This document shows positions 1 to 8,301 of a stretch of DNA of 64,000 bases, piece after piece. The DNA lies in NCBI GenBank assembly GCA_903847605.1, contig CAINED010000044.1:1-64000 (forward strand). The letters run 5' to 3'. The position numbers and the translations under genes are program-made. How positions within the stretch are numbered: position 1 is the stretch's first letter; each line of letters opens with the position of its first letter. The DNA is from an uncultured Hyphomicrobiales bacterium. Lineage in GTDB: Bacteria; Pseudomonadota; Alphaproteobacteria; Rhizobiales; Beijerinckiaceae. The notes beneath the pieces are model-generated. The model had not been told where the DNA came from. It did no database searches and was given only the letters and a program-made list of their open reading frames with translations.

Positions 1-46
1 GACCGAGGGTGGCGGCGGCGGCGATTGCTGTGACGATGGTTTTCAT
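1..46 (-). CDS. Small secreted protein, N-terminal fragment
   Basis: Only the first 15 codons lie in the window; the gene runs off the left edge. The ATG at 46 follows an AGGAGCC Shine-Dalgarno on the minus strand. The translation begins MKTIVTAIAAAATLG, a lysine followed by an alanine-rich hydrophobic stretch, which is the start of a Sec signal peptide. The opening resembles that of the small secreted protein at 1129 (MKTIMFAAVAAFAL), so the two may be related. Nothing can be said about the mature protein. Confidence 0.6.
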   Translation of the reverse strand, partial: MKTIVTAIAAAATLG

Positions 47-335
47 TTCAGGCTCCTGTTGGGTGTGGCCGTCTGGCCGGTTGGGTTGAAGGCCGGACGC
101 TTCGTCCGATCTGTCACCGGTATAGGCGGCAACCCGGAAGCTCGATGTTCCCGTGGGAACAAACACTTGTGCCTTGTGCGCTATCGCACGCGAAAGAGGG
201 GCGATCTTGCGAAATTCTCGAGAGCTGCAATAAAGGGCCACTGCCAATTATGTTGCACGTATTTGTCGATGGTATCCCCGAGTGCTGCGATACGGATCGC
301 AGATCCCGTCATGGCATGACCGGAGGTTGCCGCTT

Positions 336-893
336 ATGCTCCGTACCGGCCTAGTCCTTATCACCGCATTCGTTGTCGCTCCTGCGGTTGCCCAGCCGTT
401 GGAGAAGCCCCCGCGGGAGGTCCGGCTCGACCTCGATGGAGATGGCAGGCTCGATCTTGCCCGCATCGTCGGGACAAACAAGCGCGACATCGACCTGCAC
501 ATCTATTTTGGCATAGGCGACGCAACGCCCGATGCCGCCCGCAAGGCGGATTTCATCAAGACCGAGATCGCAGGAAACGTATTGGTCGGCCTGGAGGTGA
601 GGCGCGGTCGCTCGCTCGTCGTGACCGACAGTTGCGGCGGCTGCACGCAATCGGCCGACACGAAGCTCACCATCGTCCATCGCGGCGGCAAGCTCATCGT
701 CGCTGGCCTGGAGATCGACTGGGAGTTCCGAGACGAAAGTGGCCGCTGCAATATCAACTTTCTGACCGGCCGAGGTGAGATATCAAAACCGCTAAACGGC
801 CGCCCGCGCGCGATCCGCAAGAAGCTCAAATCGGTGCCGCTGGAGAAATGGAACTACTATGACGGGCGGGACTATTGCTTCCCGACGCGTTGA
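336..893 (+). CDS. Secreted protein with Ca-binding-like DxDGDG motif
   Basis: Predicted 185-residue exported protein. I chose the ATG at 336 over the track start at 282 because CGGAGG lies nine bases upstream and the protein then opens with a signal peptide (MLRTGLVLITAFVVAPAVAQ). Just after the cleavage site it carries DLDGDGRLDLARI, the acidic DxDxDG loop found in calcium-binding FG-GAP/VCBS-type repeats. Only one copy is present, so this is not a full propeller. Two close cysteines (CGGC, about residue 106) suggest a disulfide or metal site. No family was recognised and no operon partner is adjacent. Confidence 0.6.
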   Translation: MLRTGLVLITAFVVAPAVAQPLEKPPREVRLDLDGDGRLDLARIVGTNKRDIDLHIYFGIGDATPDAARKADFIKTEIAGNVLVGLEVRRGRSLVVTDSCGGCTQSADTKLTIVHRGGKLIVAGLEIDWEFRDESGRCNINFLTGRGEISKPLNGRPRAIRKKLKSVPLEKWNYYDGRDYCFPTR

Positions 894-1011
894 CAGTATG
901 GCGCTGCGAGCCCGCGCCGACTTCACTTTCGATACGCGGGCCGATGCCTTCATCTGTCCTGCGGGCAAACGCCAGACTTTATTCGCCGTCAATTTACGCC
1001 AATGCCGGTGA

Positions 1012-1056
1012 TTGACGCTCGACTTGACGCCCGATTGACGCCCGCTTGACGCGCCC
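1012..1056 (+). repeat. Four phased TTGACGC direct repeats
   Basis: TTGACGC occurs four times, starting at 1012, 1024, 1035 and 1046, with unit lengths of 12, 11 and 11 bases. The middle two units are TTGACGCCCGA and TTGACGCCCGC. The array ends about 70 bases before the start of the small secreted gene at 1129. Spacing close to one helical turn would put all copies on one DNA face, as in an activator or repressor array, but no regulator is identified. Confidence 0.6.
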
Positions 1057-1128
1057 TGCAGCAAATACGCGAGCGAAGCCGCACACTGCGGCCTCTTTCA
1101 TGGAATAGCCATCAATAGGGAGCGCAAA

Positions 1129-1371
1129 ATGAAAACGATCATGTTCGCGGCAGTTGCAGCTTTCGCGCTGACATTTGCGAACGGGGCCTCGGCGCAGTCG
1201 AAGCCGAAGTGCCCGGGCAGCGCGGTTCAAGCCAGCTTTTCGGTATGGCCCGCCGGCAATCTCAGGCCCAATCGCGAAGTCAGACGCTCTCACGCTTGCG
1301 GCCGCGAGCTTATGTGTACCGGCGGCAACGACCCCAAGGCGCCGACGTCGCGCTCTTGCCGGTGGCTGTGA
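1129..1371 (+). CDS. Small secreted Cys-containing protein
   Basis: 80-residue protein with a clear Sec signal peptide (MKTIMFAAVAAFALTFANGASAQ) and a mature part of about 57 residues with four cysteines, ending in a CTGG...SRSCRWL pattern. A GGGAG Shine-Dalgarno precedes the ATG by about six bases. Small secreted proteins with a C-terminal CxGG...CRW block recur in Hyphomicrobiales as uncharacterised proteins. The function is unknown; two disulfides are likely. The phased TTGACGC repeats lie directly upstream and may control it. Confidence 0.55.
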   Translation: MKTIMFAAVAAFALTFANGASAQSKPKCPGSAVQASFSVWPAGNLRPNREVRRSHACGRELMCTGGNDPKAPTSRSCRWL

Positions 1372-1497
1372 CGAACCCAAAAACGCGGACACGTCGCCGC
1401 TGACGCGCGTACTGGCCTGCTGCCGGTTTCGTGGACAGGAAGGACTTGCCAGCGAAAGCGCCGCGCTCTCACGCCCGGAGACCCTCCGCAACTCCCG

Positions 1498-2166
1498 CTA
1501 CCTCCGCTCGATCACCTTGCTAATATCGATCGGGCCGGATTGCCCCTCCCGCTCGCGCAACAGGGCGCGGGCAAAGGCGGGGTATTTGGCGAGCCGCTCC
1601 TCGTGTCTTTGCAGTGCGGGCTTGTTGGGAATGTCGAGTCTTTCGGCCATGAGGCCGGAAAAGGCCCAGTTCAGGTAAACGTCGATGACGGACCATTCGT
1701 CGCCATACCACCACATGCGCCGGGATAGCCGCTGCTCGATGCGCGGCAGCACCCGCGCCCAGCCTTCAAGCCCCTTGGCGCGCACGTCGTCGAGATTGCC
1801 GACGGTGAAGCGGGCGGGGTTCAGCACCTGGCGCCGGTAGATGTGGAGCGTGGTCGAGCACCAGAGCAGGTCTTCCAACGGCTCGTTGATCCCGACCAGC
1901 GGGTTTTCGGACGGCAGCAGGCGGGCGTCGGGATAGGTCGCGTTCAGATAATGCAGAATCGCGGCGCTCTGGGTGAGTGTGCGCCCGCCGATCACGAGGG
2001 CCGGCACTTCGGCATTGGGGTTGATCTGCAGATATTCCGGCGACTTCTGCTGGCCTGCGGCCAGATCGATGCGGATGGCGGTGAAATCGACGCCGATCTG
2101 TTCCAGCGCCGTCATGGTGACGCGGGCGCAGGTTTCGTAGCCGTAATAGAGGCAGACGTCGCTCAT
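1498..2166 (-). CDS. Glutathione S-transferase family protein
   Basis: 222-residue soluble GST. The N-terminal thioredoxin-like domain (about residues 1-80) has the expected NPNAEVPAL loop with the cis-proline and a TQSAAI glutathione gamma-glutamyl-binding segment; the rest is the helical domain. The ATG at 2166 replaces the long 453-codon track ORF, whose upstream part is a shadow of the TctC gene. It lies 14 bases downstream of the TctC stop, so it is probably the last gene of an operon with the racemase-fold protein and TctC. It probably acts as a glutathione-dependent isomerase, lyase or detoxifier for whatever acid that operon handles; this is inferred from context. Confidence 0.8.
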   Translation of the reverse strand: MSDVCLYYGYETCARVTMTALEQIGVDFTAIRIDLAAGQQKSPEYLQINPNAEVPALVIGGRTLTQSAAILHYLNATYPDARLLPSENPLVGINEPLEDLLWCSTTLHIYRRQVLNPARFTVGNLDDVRAKGLEGWARVLPRIEQRLSRRMWWYGDEWSVIDVYLNWAFSGLMAERLDIPNKPALQRHEERLAKYPAFARALLREREGQSGPIDISKVIERR

Positions 2167-2180
2167 GTTTTTCTCTCGCG

Positions 2181-3224
2181 CTATTTCGACGCCGTCATCA
2201 GCGTCTGGAATTGCGCGATGACCTCGGGCGGGGCCGCCGCTGCCTCTTTCAGCAGCCGCTCGATCTCGACGTGATCGATGGGGCTGATCTCGAGTTCGAG
2301 CTTTTTCGCTTCGCCCAGAAAATCCGGGTCTTTCGCGGTCTGCATCAACGCGTCGCGCAAAATCTTCGCGCGCTCCGGTGGAATGCCCGGCGGAGCCACG
2401 AACGGGAGCGCCATGAAGAAGGGCAATTCCGCGAAGGCGATGAGCCTGCGGCCCGCTTCGTCGCGCGCGAGTTCGCGTCCCGTCGGTACATCCGGCAGGG
2501 CAGGGTGACGCGTGGCGCGGCCGAAGACCATCAGCGGCCTGACCATTTTCGCGTCCCACATGGCGCGCTGTCCTGCCTGAAACGAGGCATAGCCAATCAC
2601 CTGTCCGTCGACTTCGCCCGATTGCATGGCGAGAGCGATCTTGGACGCGCCGCCATAGCCGGTGATGATGTCGACATTCATGCCGAGCACCTGTCGCGCG
2701 ATGACGGCGAAGGTGATGTTGGTGGACCCGGCGCGATTGCCGCCCATCACGGCCTTGATGCCGGGCTTGCGCAGATCGTCCGCCGTGCGCGCGGGATGCT
2801 TGTCCATGACGAGAAACATGTAGGCGTCCTCGCCATAGGAGGAGATCGAGCCGAGCCATGTGAGCGTCATCGGATCGAACTTCGCGTTCTTGTCGCCGGC
2901 GATCGCGAATTGCGGCACCGCGCGTTCCATGATTGCGATATCCGTGCCGTCGCGCTCCGCCGTATTAGCAATGCGATTGGCGCCGACGATGCCGCCCGCG
3001 CCCGGCGAATTCTGGATGTTCATGCCGGGATTGCCCGGAATATGTTTGCCGAGATAGCGCCCGACGAGCCGCGCGGCGATATCGTTGATGCCGCCGGGCG
3101 ATGTTCCCACGGATATGCGGATCGTCTTGCCCGCAAAAAAGTTTTGCTGCGACAATGCGGGAGACGTTGCGGCGGCAAAGGCCGCAAGCACGAACGAAAC
3201 GTTGAGCGCGATCTTCTTCATCAT
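2181..3224 (-). CDS. TctC/Bug-type solute-binding protein (long subfamily)
   Basis: 347-residue periplasmic binding protein. A signal peptide (MMKKIALNVSFVLAAFAAATSPALSQ) is followed by the family N-terminal pattern FFAGKTIRISVG, then HIPGNP and SPGAGG. The start ATG overlaps the upstream stop as TGATG, so translation is coupled to the racemase-fold gene. It belongs to the divergent, longer TctC-like subfamily also seen at 5244, 21820, 24001 and 57487, which shares GxGKxIPGNP and ends with a PPEVIA-type helix. Members bind small carboxylates for a tripartite tricarboxylate transporter; the ligand is unknown and no TctA or TctB gene is in the window. Confidence 0.8.
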   Translation of the reverse strand: MMKKIALNVSFVLAAFAAATSPALSQQNFFAGKTIRISVGTSPGGINDIAARLVGRYLGKHIPGNPGMNIQNSPGAGGIVGANRIANTAERDGTDIAIMERAVPQFAIAGDKNAKFDPMTLTWLGSISSYGEDAYMFLVMDKHPARTADDLRKPGIKAVMGGNRAGSTNITFAVIARQVLGMNVDIITGYGGASKIALAMQSGEVDGQVIGYASFQAGQRAMWDAKMVRPLMVFGRATRHPALPDVPTGRELARDEAGRRLIAFAELPFFMALPFVAPPGIPPERAKILRDALMQTAKDPDFLGEAKKLELEISPIDHVEIERLLKEAAAAPPEVIAQFQTLMTASK

Positions 3225-3955
3225 CACACCATCTTTGGCATGGTTGCGACCAGCGAGCCGAAGCCCTCGATCTTCTCGTTGATGTGCATGCGCTTCTGGA
3301 ATTCCCATACGCGCGCGGGCACAGGATGGATAACGGGCACTTGCAGATCCTGCTCCAGCATCTCGATGATGTGAAGCGTGCGCCAGCCCGAACCCAGCAT
3401 GTAGATGGCGTCCGCGCCCTTTGCGGCCAGAAACGCCTTCTTGATATGCGCGTAGACGACTTCGCCCGAAAGCTCCTGCACCTTGTTGAAAGGCACGTCG
3501 ATGCCGGCCATCGCCTTCACATTGAATCCGGCGTCTTTAAAATATTGCGCGAAGATCGCATTGGTCTTTTCGGGAAAATAGGTCGCGCCGACGATGGACT
3601 TCGCGCCGATGGCCTTGAGCGCGTTCACATGGTTCTGGCCGGACGTGAACATGGGGATGCCGTAGCGCTTTTCCCAATCCTTGATGATTTTCGCTTCGCC
3701 CTTGCGGCCATGCACCATGAAGGGCGGCGCTCCGGAGGGGTGGATGACATCGCAGCCCGCTTCCTTCAGAAGTTCAAGTTCCTTCTCGTAGGCGACCTTG
3801 ATTTCCTTGAACTCGTCGGGCGTGCCGCGCTTGATGTTCACATGCAGCGCGAGAACGCCGATCCCTTCCGGGAGCATGCGGATGAGTTCCTCGTTCGACC
3901 CCGGACGCAGTGTGGGGTGAACGACGCCGATGATGCCGCGCCAGCTTGAAAACAT
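3224..3955 (-). CDS. Asp/Glu racemase-superfamily protein lacking catalytic Cys
   Basis: 243-residue protein with the fold of maleate cis-trans isomerases, arylmalonate decarboxylases and aspartate/glutamate racemases. The ATG at 3955 follows GGGAGG. In that superfamily a cysteine is expected near residue 75 and another near 188. Here the equivalent loops read HPSGAPPF (about 73-79) and LGSGWRT (187-193), with Ser/Gly instead of Cys; the only nearby Cys (68) is outside the loop. Classical proton abstraction or decarboxylation chemistry is therefore doubtful. It is first gene of an operon with TctC and GST, implying a role in breakdown of an imported carboxylate. Confidence 0.7.
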   Translation of the reverse strand: MFSSWRGIIGVVHPTLRPGSNEELIRMLPEGIGVLALHVNIKRGTPDEFKEIKVAYEKELELLKEAGCDVIHPSGAPPFMVHGRKGEAKIIKDWEKRYGIPMFTSGQNHVNALKAIGAKSIVGATYFPEKTNAIFAQYFKDAGFNVKAMAGIDVPFNKVQELSGEVVYAHIKKAFLAAKGADAIYMLGSGWRTLHIIEMLEQDLQVPVIHPVPARVWEFQKRMHINEKIEGFGSLVATMPKMV

Positions 3956-4081
3956 GTTTGCCTCCCTGTGTTCGTTGGCTGGATCGTAGCAGCAGGGCGC
4001 GGCGCATGTCACCTCGGCTTGCCCTAGATTGACAACGGGCAGGCGCGCCGCCGACACTGCGCAAAACAGGGGGAGGCGCGC

Positions 4082-5047
4082 GTGACGGGCGGAGCATTTT
4101 TGGCGCGAATTTTTGTCACGCTCGCCGCTGCTTGTGTGGCCGTGGGCGCTGCCGCGCAGGATCGCACGCTCCGGCTGGTCGTTCCCTTTCCAGCCGGCGG
4201 CGGCATTGACGTTGTGGCCCGCCTGCTCGCGCCGAAGCTGCAGGCGCAGATGGGGCAGACGGCCATCGTCGAGAACAAGCCCGGCGGCTCCGGCTTTATC
4301 GGAACGCTCACGGTCGCCAAGGCAAAGCCCGACGGTCAGCATCTCCTCGTGCAGGCTCTGGGCATGTCGATGAACCCGTCGATCTACAAGGGACTGCCCT
4401 ACGATCCCGTGAAGGACATTGAACCGGTGGCGCTTGTGGGGGTCATCCCTGTGACGCTCGCCGTCGGCAATCACGTGCCTGCAAAGACACTGCAGGAATT
4501 CGTCGCCATCGCGAAGAAGTCGCCCGGCAAATACAAGGGCGCGGCCTTCGTGACGGGATCGGCGACGGTGATGCTGGAAATGTTCAAGCAGCAGGCGGGA
4601 GTTGAGATCGACATCATCAACTATCGCGGCACGGCGCCGGCGCTTGCCGCGACCGTCAACGGCGAGACGGATTTCGTCATCATGCCCTCGGCGGTGTCCT
4701 TCATCAAGGATGGCCGCATTCGCGGGCTTGCGGTCGCATCCGATCGGCGCATGGAGGAACTGCCAAACCTGCCGACGACGGTGGAGTCGGGATTGCCTGA
4801 CTTCAAGATCGAATTCTGGTTCGGCATATATGCGACGGGCGGTACGCCGCGCGAAATGGTCTTGCGTCTCAATGCGGAAATCAACAAGGCCGTCGCCGAA
4901 CCCGATGTGACCTCGAAACTGAAATCCGTTGGCATCGAACCGCGCGCCGGCCCGCCAGAAATGTTCCGCGACCAGTATCATCGCGAAATGCGCGAATGGG
5001 CGGATGTCGTGAAGAAGGCAGGGTTCAAGCCGCTTGAGGCGAACTGA
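4082..5047 (+). CDS. TctC/Bug solute-binding protein (classical)
   Basis: 321-residue classical Bug-family periplasmic receptor. It starts at GTG behind a strong GGGGGAGG, followed by a signal peptide ending AVGAAAQ. Family hallmarks are the LVVPFPAGGGIDVVARLL motif (about residues 31-48), VENKPGGSG and DGQHLL. It is divergent from the racemase-fold gene across a 126-base promoter region and is followed about 200 bases later by a second, divergent TctC. Classical members bind tricarboxylates, dicarboxylates, nicotinate-like or aromatic acids; the ligand cannot be read from sequence. Confidence 0.85.
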   Translation: MTGGAFLARIFVTLAAACVAVGAAAQDRTLRLVVPFPAGGGIDVVARLLAPKLQAQMGQTAIVENKPGGSGFIGTLTVAKAKPDGQHLLVQALGMSMNPSIYKGLPYDPVKDIEPVALVGVIPVTLAVGNHVPAKTLQEFVAIAKKSPGKYKGAAFVTGSATVMLEMFKQQAGVEIDIINYRGTAPALAATVNGETDFVIMPSAVSFIKDGRIRGLAVASDRRMEELPNLPTTVESGLPDFKIEFWFGIYATGGTPREMVLRLNAEINKAVAEPDVTSKLKSVGIEPRAGPPEMFRDQYHREMREWADVVKKAGFKPLEAN

Positions 5048-5243
5048 CGCCAAAGATCAGGACTGGCTGCCGACTGACTCGCGCATATCTTCGCACGTCC
5101 TTGCCGCTTCAAGTCCCGGAGGGCGGCTGCCCAATGCCTGACTATAAATCGGTGGGCGGCGTAGCCAGAGGAAATGCTTGCCATTGCGGCCAAAGCTGGC
5201 CAGATTTTCCGGTAACGGATGCGAATAGCCAAGGAAACGTCTG

Positions 5244-6269
5244 ATGCGGATCAAAACCATATTGTCCAGCGCTGCCGCCATATTCGGGGCATGTATCGGA
5301 CTGATATCGCCAGCCATCGCCCAGCCGGCGTCCGATTTCTACAAGGGCAAGACCTTGCGCATCATCGTCGGCAGCAGCGCTGGCGGCGGTTTCAGTCTTT
5401 ATTCGATGCTGCTCTCCTCGCATTACGGCAAGTTCATTCCCGGCAACCCCGCCGTCGTGGTCGAACATCTGCCGGGCGCGGGCGGCGTCAATTCCATCAA
5501 CTACCTCGCCAATGCCGCGCCGCAGGACGGAACCGTGATTGCGGTCGCCATGCCGAATTTTTTCGTGACGCCTTTTGTTGAGCCGAAGGAAGCGATGTTC
5601 GATCCGGCAAAGTTCTCATTCGTCGGGCGCATGAGCGACTTCGGCCGTGTTCTCGCCGCATGGCATACGAGCGGCGCGAAGACCCTCGACGATCTCAAGG
5701 CGAAGGAAACAATTCTCGCGGCCGGCGGGCGCAGGTCCACCACGTCCATGCAGCCCATGATGATCAATGAAGTCTTCGGCGCGAAGATGAAGATCATCCA
5801 GGGCTATGCGGGCACAGGGCCGACGGCCATCGCGCTCGAACGCGGCGAGGTTCAGGTGACGACCATCGCCCTGTCGACCTTGCAGAGCCTGCATCGGGAC
5901 TGGGTGCGCGACGGCAAGATCAATATCATCGCCGGGCTCGACTTTACCAAAGTGCCGGGCGTGCCGCGCATCCGCGATCTCATCACCGATCCCACCCATC
6001 TCGCGCTCTGGGATTTCGTGGCATTGCCGTCCGAATTCGGCACGGCCTATCTGGCTTCGCCCAATGTGCCGAAAGACAGGTTGGCGATCCTGCGCGATGC
6101 ATTCGACGCGACGATGGCGAGCCCCGAATTTCAGGCGGATGCGAAAAAGCGCGCACTCGACATCAATCCGCAAAAGGGTGTGGAACTCGATGCGCTCTTT
6201 GTAAAGTCGGGCCGTCCGACTCCCGAGATGGTGGAAAAACTCGCCGTCATCATGGGTGTGAAGCAGTAG
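5244..6269 (+). CDS. TctC-like solute-binding protein (long subfamily)
   Basis: 341-residue exported binding protein with a signal peptide ending SPAIAQ. It shows FYKGKTLRIIVG, YGKFIPGNPAVVVEH, LPGAGG and PQDGT, the pattern of the long TctC-like subfamily rather than the classical Bug motif. Its stop lies three bases from the convergent leuD-like stop. The neighbouring minus-strand operon encodes a dioxygenase and an aconitase-type dehydratase, so the ligand may be a hydroxy- or branched di/tricarboxylate; that is inference from position. Confidence 0.8.
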   Translation: MRIKTILSSAAAIFGACIGLISPAIAQPASDFYKGKTLRIIVGSSAGGGFSLYSMLLSSHYGKFIPGNPAVVVEHLPGAGGVNSINYLANAAPQDGTVIAVAMPNFFVTPFVEPKEAMFDPAKFSFVGRMSDFGRVLAAWHTSGAKTLDDLKAKETILAAGGRRSTTSMQPMMINEVFGAKMKIIQGYAGTGPTAIALERGEVQVTTIALSTLQSLHRDWVRDGKINIIAGLDFTKVPGVPRIRDLITDPTHLALWDFVALPSEFGTAYLASPNVPKDRLAILRDAFDATMASPEFQADAKKRALDINPQKGVELDALFVKSGRPTPEMVEKLAVIMGVKQ

Positions 6270-6272
6270 AGG

Positions 6273-6902
6273 TCAGCGGCTCGTGTCGATGGAGACACGC
6301 CGCAGCCACGGCGTCTCGATCTCGCAACGCGTCTCCCATCTTTCGATGTCGCCGACATAGCGCAGCGTCGATGCGACGTCGTCGAGGCCGTGCAACAGGG
6401 CTTCCCTTTCGCCGGCGTCGAAGGCGAATGGAAACTCGCGACCCTCGGGCGTATGCAGCGTCCGGCTGGCCAAGTCGGCGACGAATTCGCCGCGTCCATC
6501 GTCACGCACGCAGATCGCCGCGAAATCCGCATGGGATGGCTCGTCAAGGACGACAGGCAAAATGCCGTTCTTGAGACAGCTTTCGCGATAGACGGCGGAG
6601 AAGCTCGGCGCGACGATGCAGCGGATGCCATTCTCCGCCAGCGCCCAGACCGCGACTTCGCGCGCGCTGCCGCAACCAAAATTCTTGCCGGTCACAAGGA
6701 TGGGCGCGCCCGCATATTGCGGCATGTCGAAGGGCAGGGGCTTGTCTGCCGCGATCGCGCTTGCGCGGCGATGGCCGAACATCGCGATTTTGTAATCGGG
6801 CGTCAGCGTGCGCACAAGGTTCGCAGGCGCAATCTGGTCCGTGTCGATATCGTCGAGGAGAAACGGGATGGCCTTGCCGCGAACGAAGGTGAAAGTCTTC
6901 AT
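6273..6902 (-). CDS. leuD: 3-Isopropylmalate dehydratase small subunit (LeuD-like)
   Basis: 209-residue swivel-domain subunit of an aconitase-superfamily dehydratase. Hallmarks are LDDIDTDQIAPA near the N-terminus and GKNFGCGSAREVAVWAL, the loop that shapes the active site and binds substrate. It overlaps the stop of the large-subunit gene as ATGA, so the subunits are translationally coupled. Classical LeuD acts in leucine biosynthesis. Here it sits with a dioxygenase and TctC genes and apart from leuB or leuA, so it may be a catabolic paralogue acting on a citramalate- or homoaconitate-like substrate. Confidence 0.75.
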   Translation of the reverse strand: MKTFTFVRGKAIPFLLDDIDTDQIAPANLVRTLTPDYKIAMFGHRRASAIAADKPLPFDMPQYAGAPILVTGKNFGCGSAREVAVWALAENGIRCIVAPSFSAVYRESCLKNGILPVVLDEPSHADFAAICVRDDGRGEFVADLASRTLHTPEGREFPFAFDAGEREALLHGLDDVASTLRYVGDIERWETRCEIETPWLRRVSIDTSR

Positions 6903-8287
6903 TGCGATTTCCCGTTCATCAGGCTGCGCGGATCGCAGATCGCGCCGGCGATCGCTGCGGCCGCCGCCGTGAGCGGGCTTGCCAGGTGCGTGCGCACGTC
7001 CGGCCCCTGACGGTTCTCGAAATTGCGGTTCGTCGTTGAGACGACCCGCGATCCGCTTGCAATCCGTTCGCCGCCGCCCGCGCACATGGAACAGCCTGTT
7101 TCGCCCCAGACGAATCCGCTTGCGATAAAAATGTCCTTGATGCCGCTCGCCGCGGCCTGCCGCTCGACCGCCCGCGAGCCGGGCACGACGACGGCGCGCA
7201 CGCCATCTGCAACATGTCGGCCTCGCAGGATATTGGCCGCCGCTTCGAGATCGTCAAAGCGCGCGTTGGTGCAGGAGCCGATGAAGACATAGTCGACTTT
7301 TTTGCCGAGCAATGGCGTGTCAGGCGCAAGGTCCATATATGCGAGCGCGCGCGTTGTCGTGGCATCCTCGCCACGTGGCGTCACGCCGTCGATGGCCATG
7401 ACCTGCGCGGGGCTTGTTCCCCAGGTGATCTGCGGCGCGTCGGGACATTCGAGCGTCACGTCCAGGTCAAAGACCGCGCTGGCGCCGCTGCACAATGATG
7501 ACACCGCCTGCGCGTCGCGCAACTCTGAGGCAAGATGTATTCCGGCCCGCGCTTCGATCCAGTCGATTACGCTGTCGTCGGGCGCGACGAGCGCTGTGCG
7601 TGCGCCCATCTCGACGGCCATGTTGCAGAGGGTCATGCGGGCCTCGACAGACAGAAGCGACGCAGCGCCTGCAAATTCCAGCGCCATGCCGGCAAAGGTC
7701 TCGCGGCCGAAGACGGCGAGGGCGCGAAGCACGATATCCTTGGCGGTGACGCCAGTGGCCAGTCCACCCGTCAGCGTCAGGCGCGCCTGTTTCGGCCGCT
7801 GCATCCAGACGCATTGCGTCGCCAGCACATGCTCCATTTCCGTGCTGCCGCAGCCAAAGCCCAGCGCGCCGATGCCGCCGACCGTCGGCGCGTGACTGTC
7901 GACGCTGATATAGCTTGCGCCGGGAATGACGAATCCGCTCTCCGGCGCGGCAACATGCGAAATGCCCTGCGAGGGTGCGCCGACATCGAAGAGGCGCAGC
8001 CCGAACTCACGCGCGGCGTTACGCGTCGCTTCCGCAAATTCAATGCGCGGATTGGAAATGTTCGGAAAGGTTGCGACAGCATGGTCCTGCACGAGCAGCG
8101 CCAGTTCCGGATGCCGGATATTCAGGTCACGCCGCTTCATGTTGGCAAAGACAAACGGCGCGCGCACGTCATCGATGACCGTGCGATCGATATAGAGAAG
8201 CGTCTTGCCGTTCGCTTCCTCGCGCACGACATGACGCGACCACAGGATGTCGAAGAGCGTGCGGCTCGCGGCGTCGGGCGATGGCAT
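6899..8287 (-). CDS. leuC: 3-Isopropylmalate dehydratase large subunit (LeuC-like)
   Basis: 462-residue [4Fe-4S] aconitase-family large subunit. The cluster cysteines are visible in FIGSCTN (about residue 340) and GCSMC (about residue 400). The family motifs DSHAPTVGGIGALGFG and DHAVAT are present, the latter altered from the usual DHNVST. I start at the ATG at 8287, 14 bases after the dioxygenase stop, because the 37 extra residues in the track overlap that gene and the remaining length fits the family. Substrate is uncertain: biosynthetic isopropylmalate or a related hydroxyacid in a degradative pathway. Confidence 0.75.
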   Translation of the reverse strand: MPSPDAASRTLFDILWSRHVVREEANGKTLLYIDRTVIDDVRAPFVFANMKRRDLNIRHPELALLVQDHAVATFPNISNPRIEFAEATRNAAREFGLRLFDVGAPSQGISHVAAPESGFVIPGASYISVDSHAPTVGGIGALGFGCGSTEMEHVLATQCVWMQRPKQARLTLTGGLATGVTAKDIVLRALAVFGRETFAGMALEFAGAASLLSVEARMTLCNMAVEMGARTALVAPDDSVIDWIEARAGIHLASELRDAQAVSSLCSGASAVFDLDVTLECPDAPQITWGTSPAQVMAIDGVTPRGEDATTTRALAYMDLAPDTPLLGKKVDYVFIGSCTNARFDDLEAAANILRGRHVADGVRAVVVPGSRAVERQAAASGIKDIFIASGFVWGETGCSMCAGGGERIASGSRVVSTTNRNFENRQGPDVRTHLASPLTAAAAAIAGAICDPRSLMNGKSQ

Positions 8288-8301
8288 CGATGGAATGTCG
8301 A

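Noticed and set aside
1175-1678. 167-codon plus-strand ORF
   Set aside because: Frame-shifted shadow of the small secreted gene running into the antisense strand of the GST gene.
2211-3374. 387-codon plus-strand ORF
   Set aside because: Antisense shadow of the TctC gene, Arg/His-rich with no family signal.
3956-5053. Upstream part of a 609-codon minus-strand ORF ending at 3224
   Set aside because: It is antisense to the classical TctC at 4082; the real gene begins at ATG 3955 behind GGGAGG.
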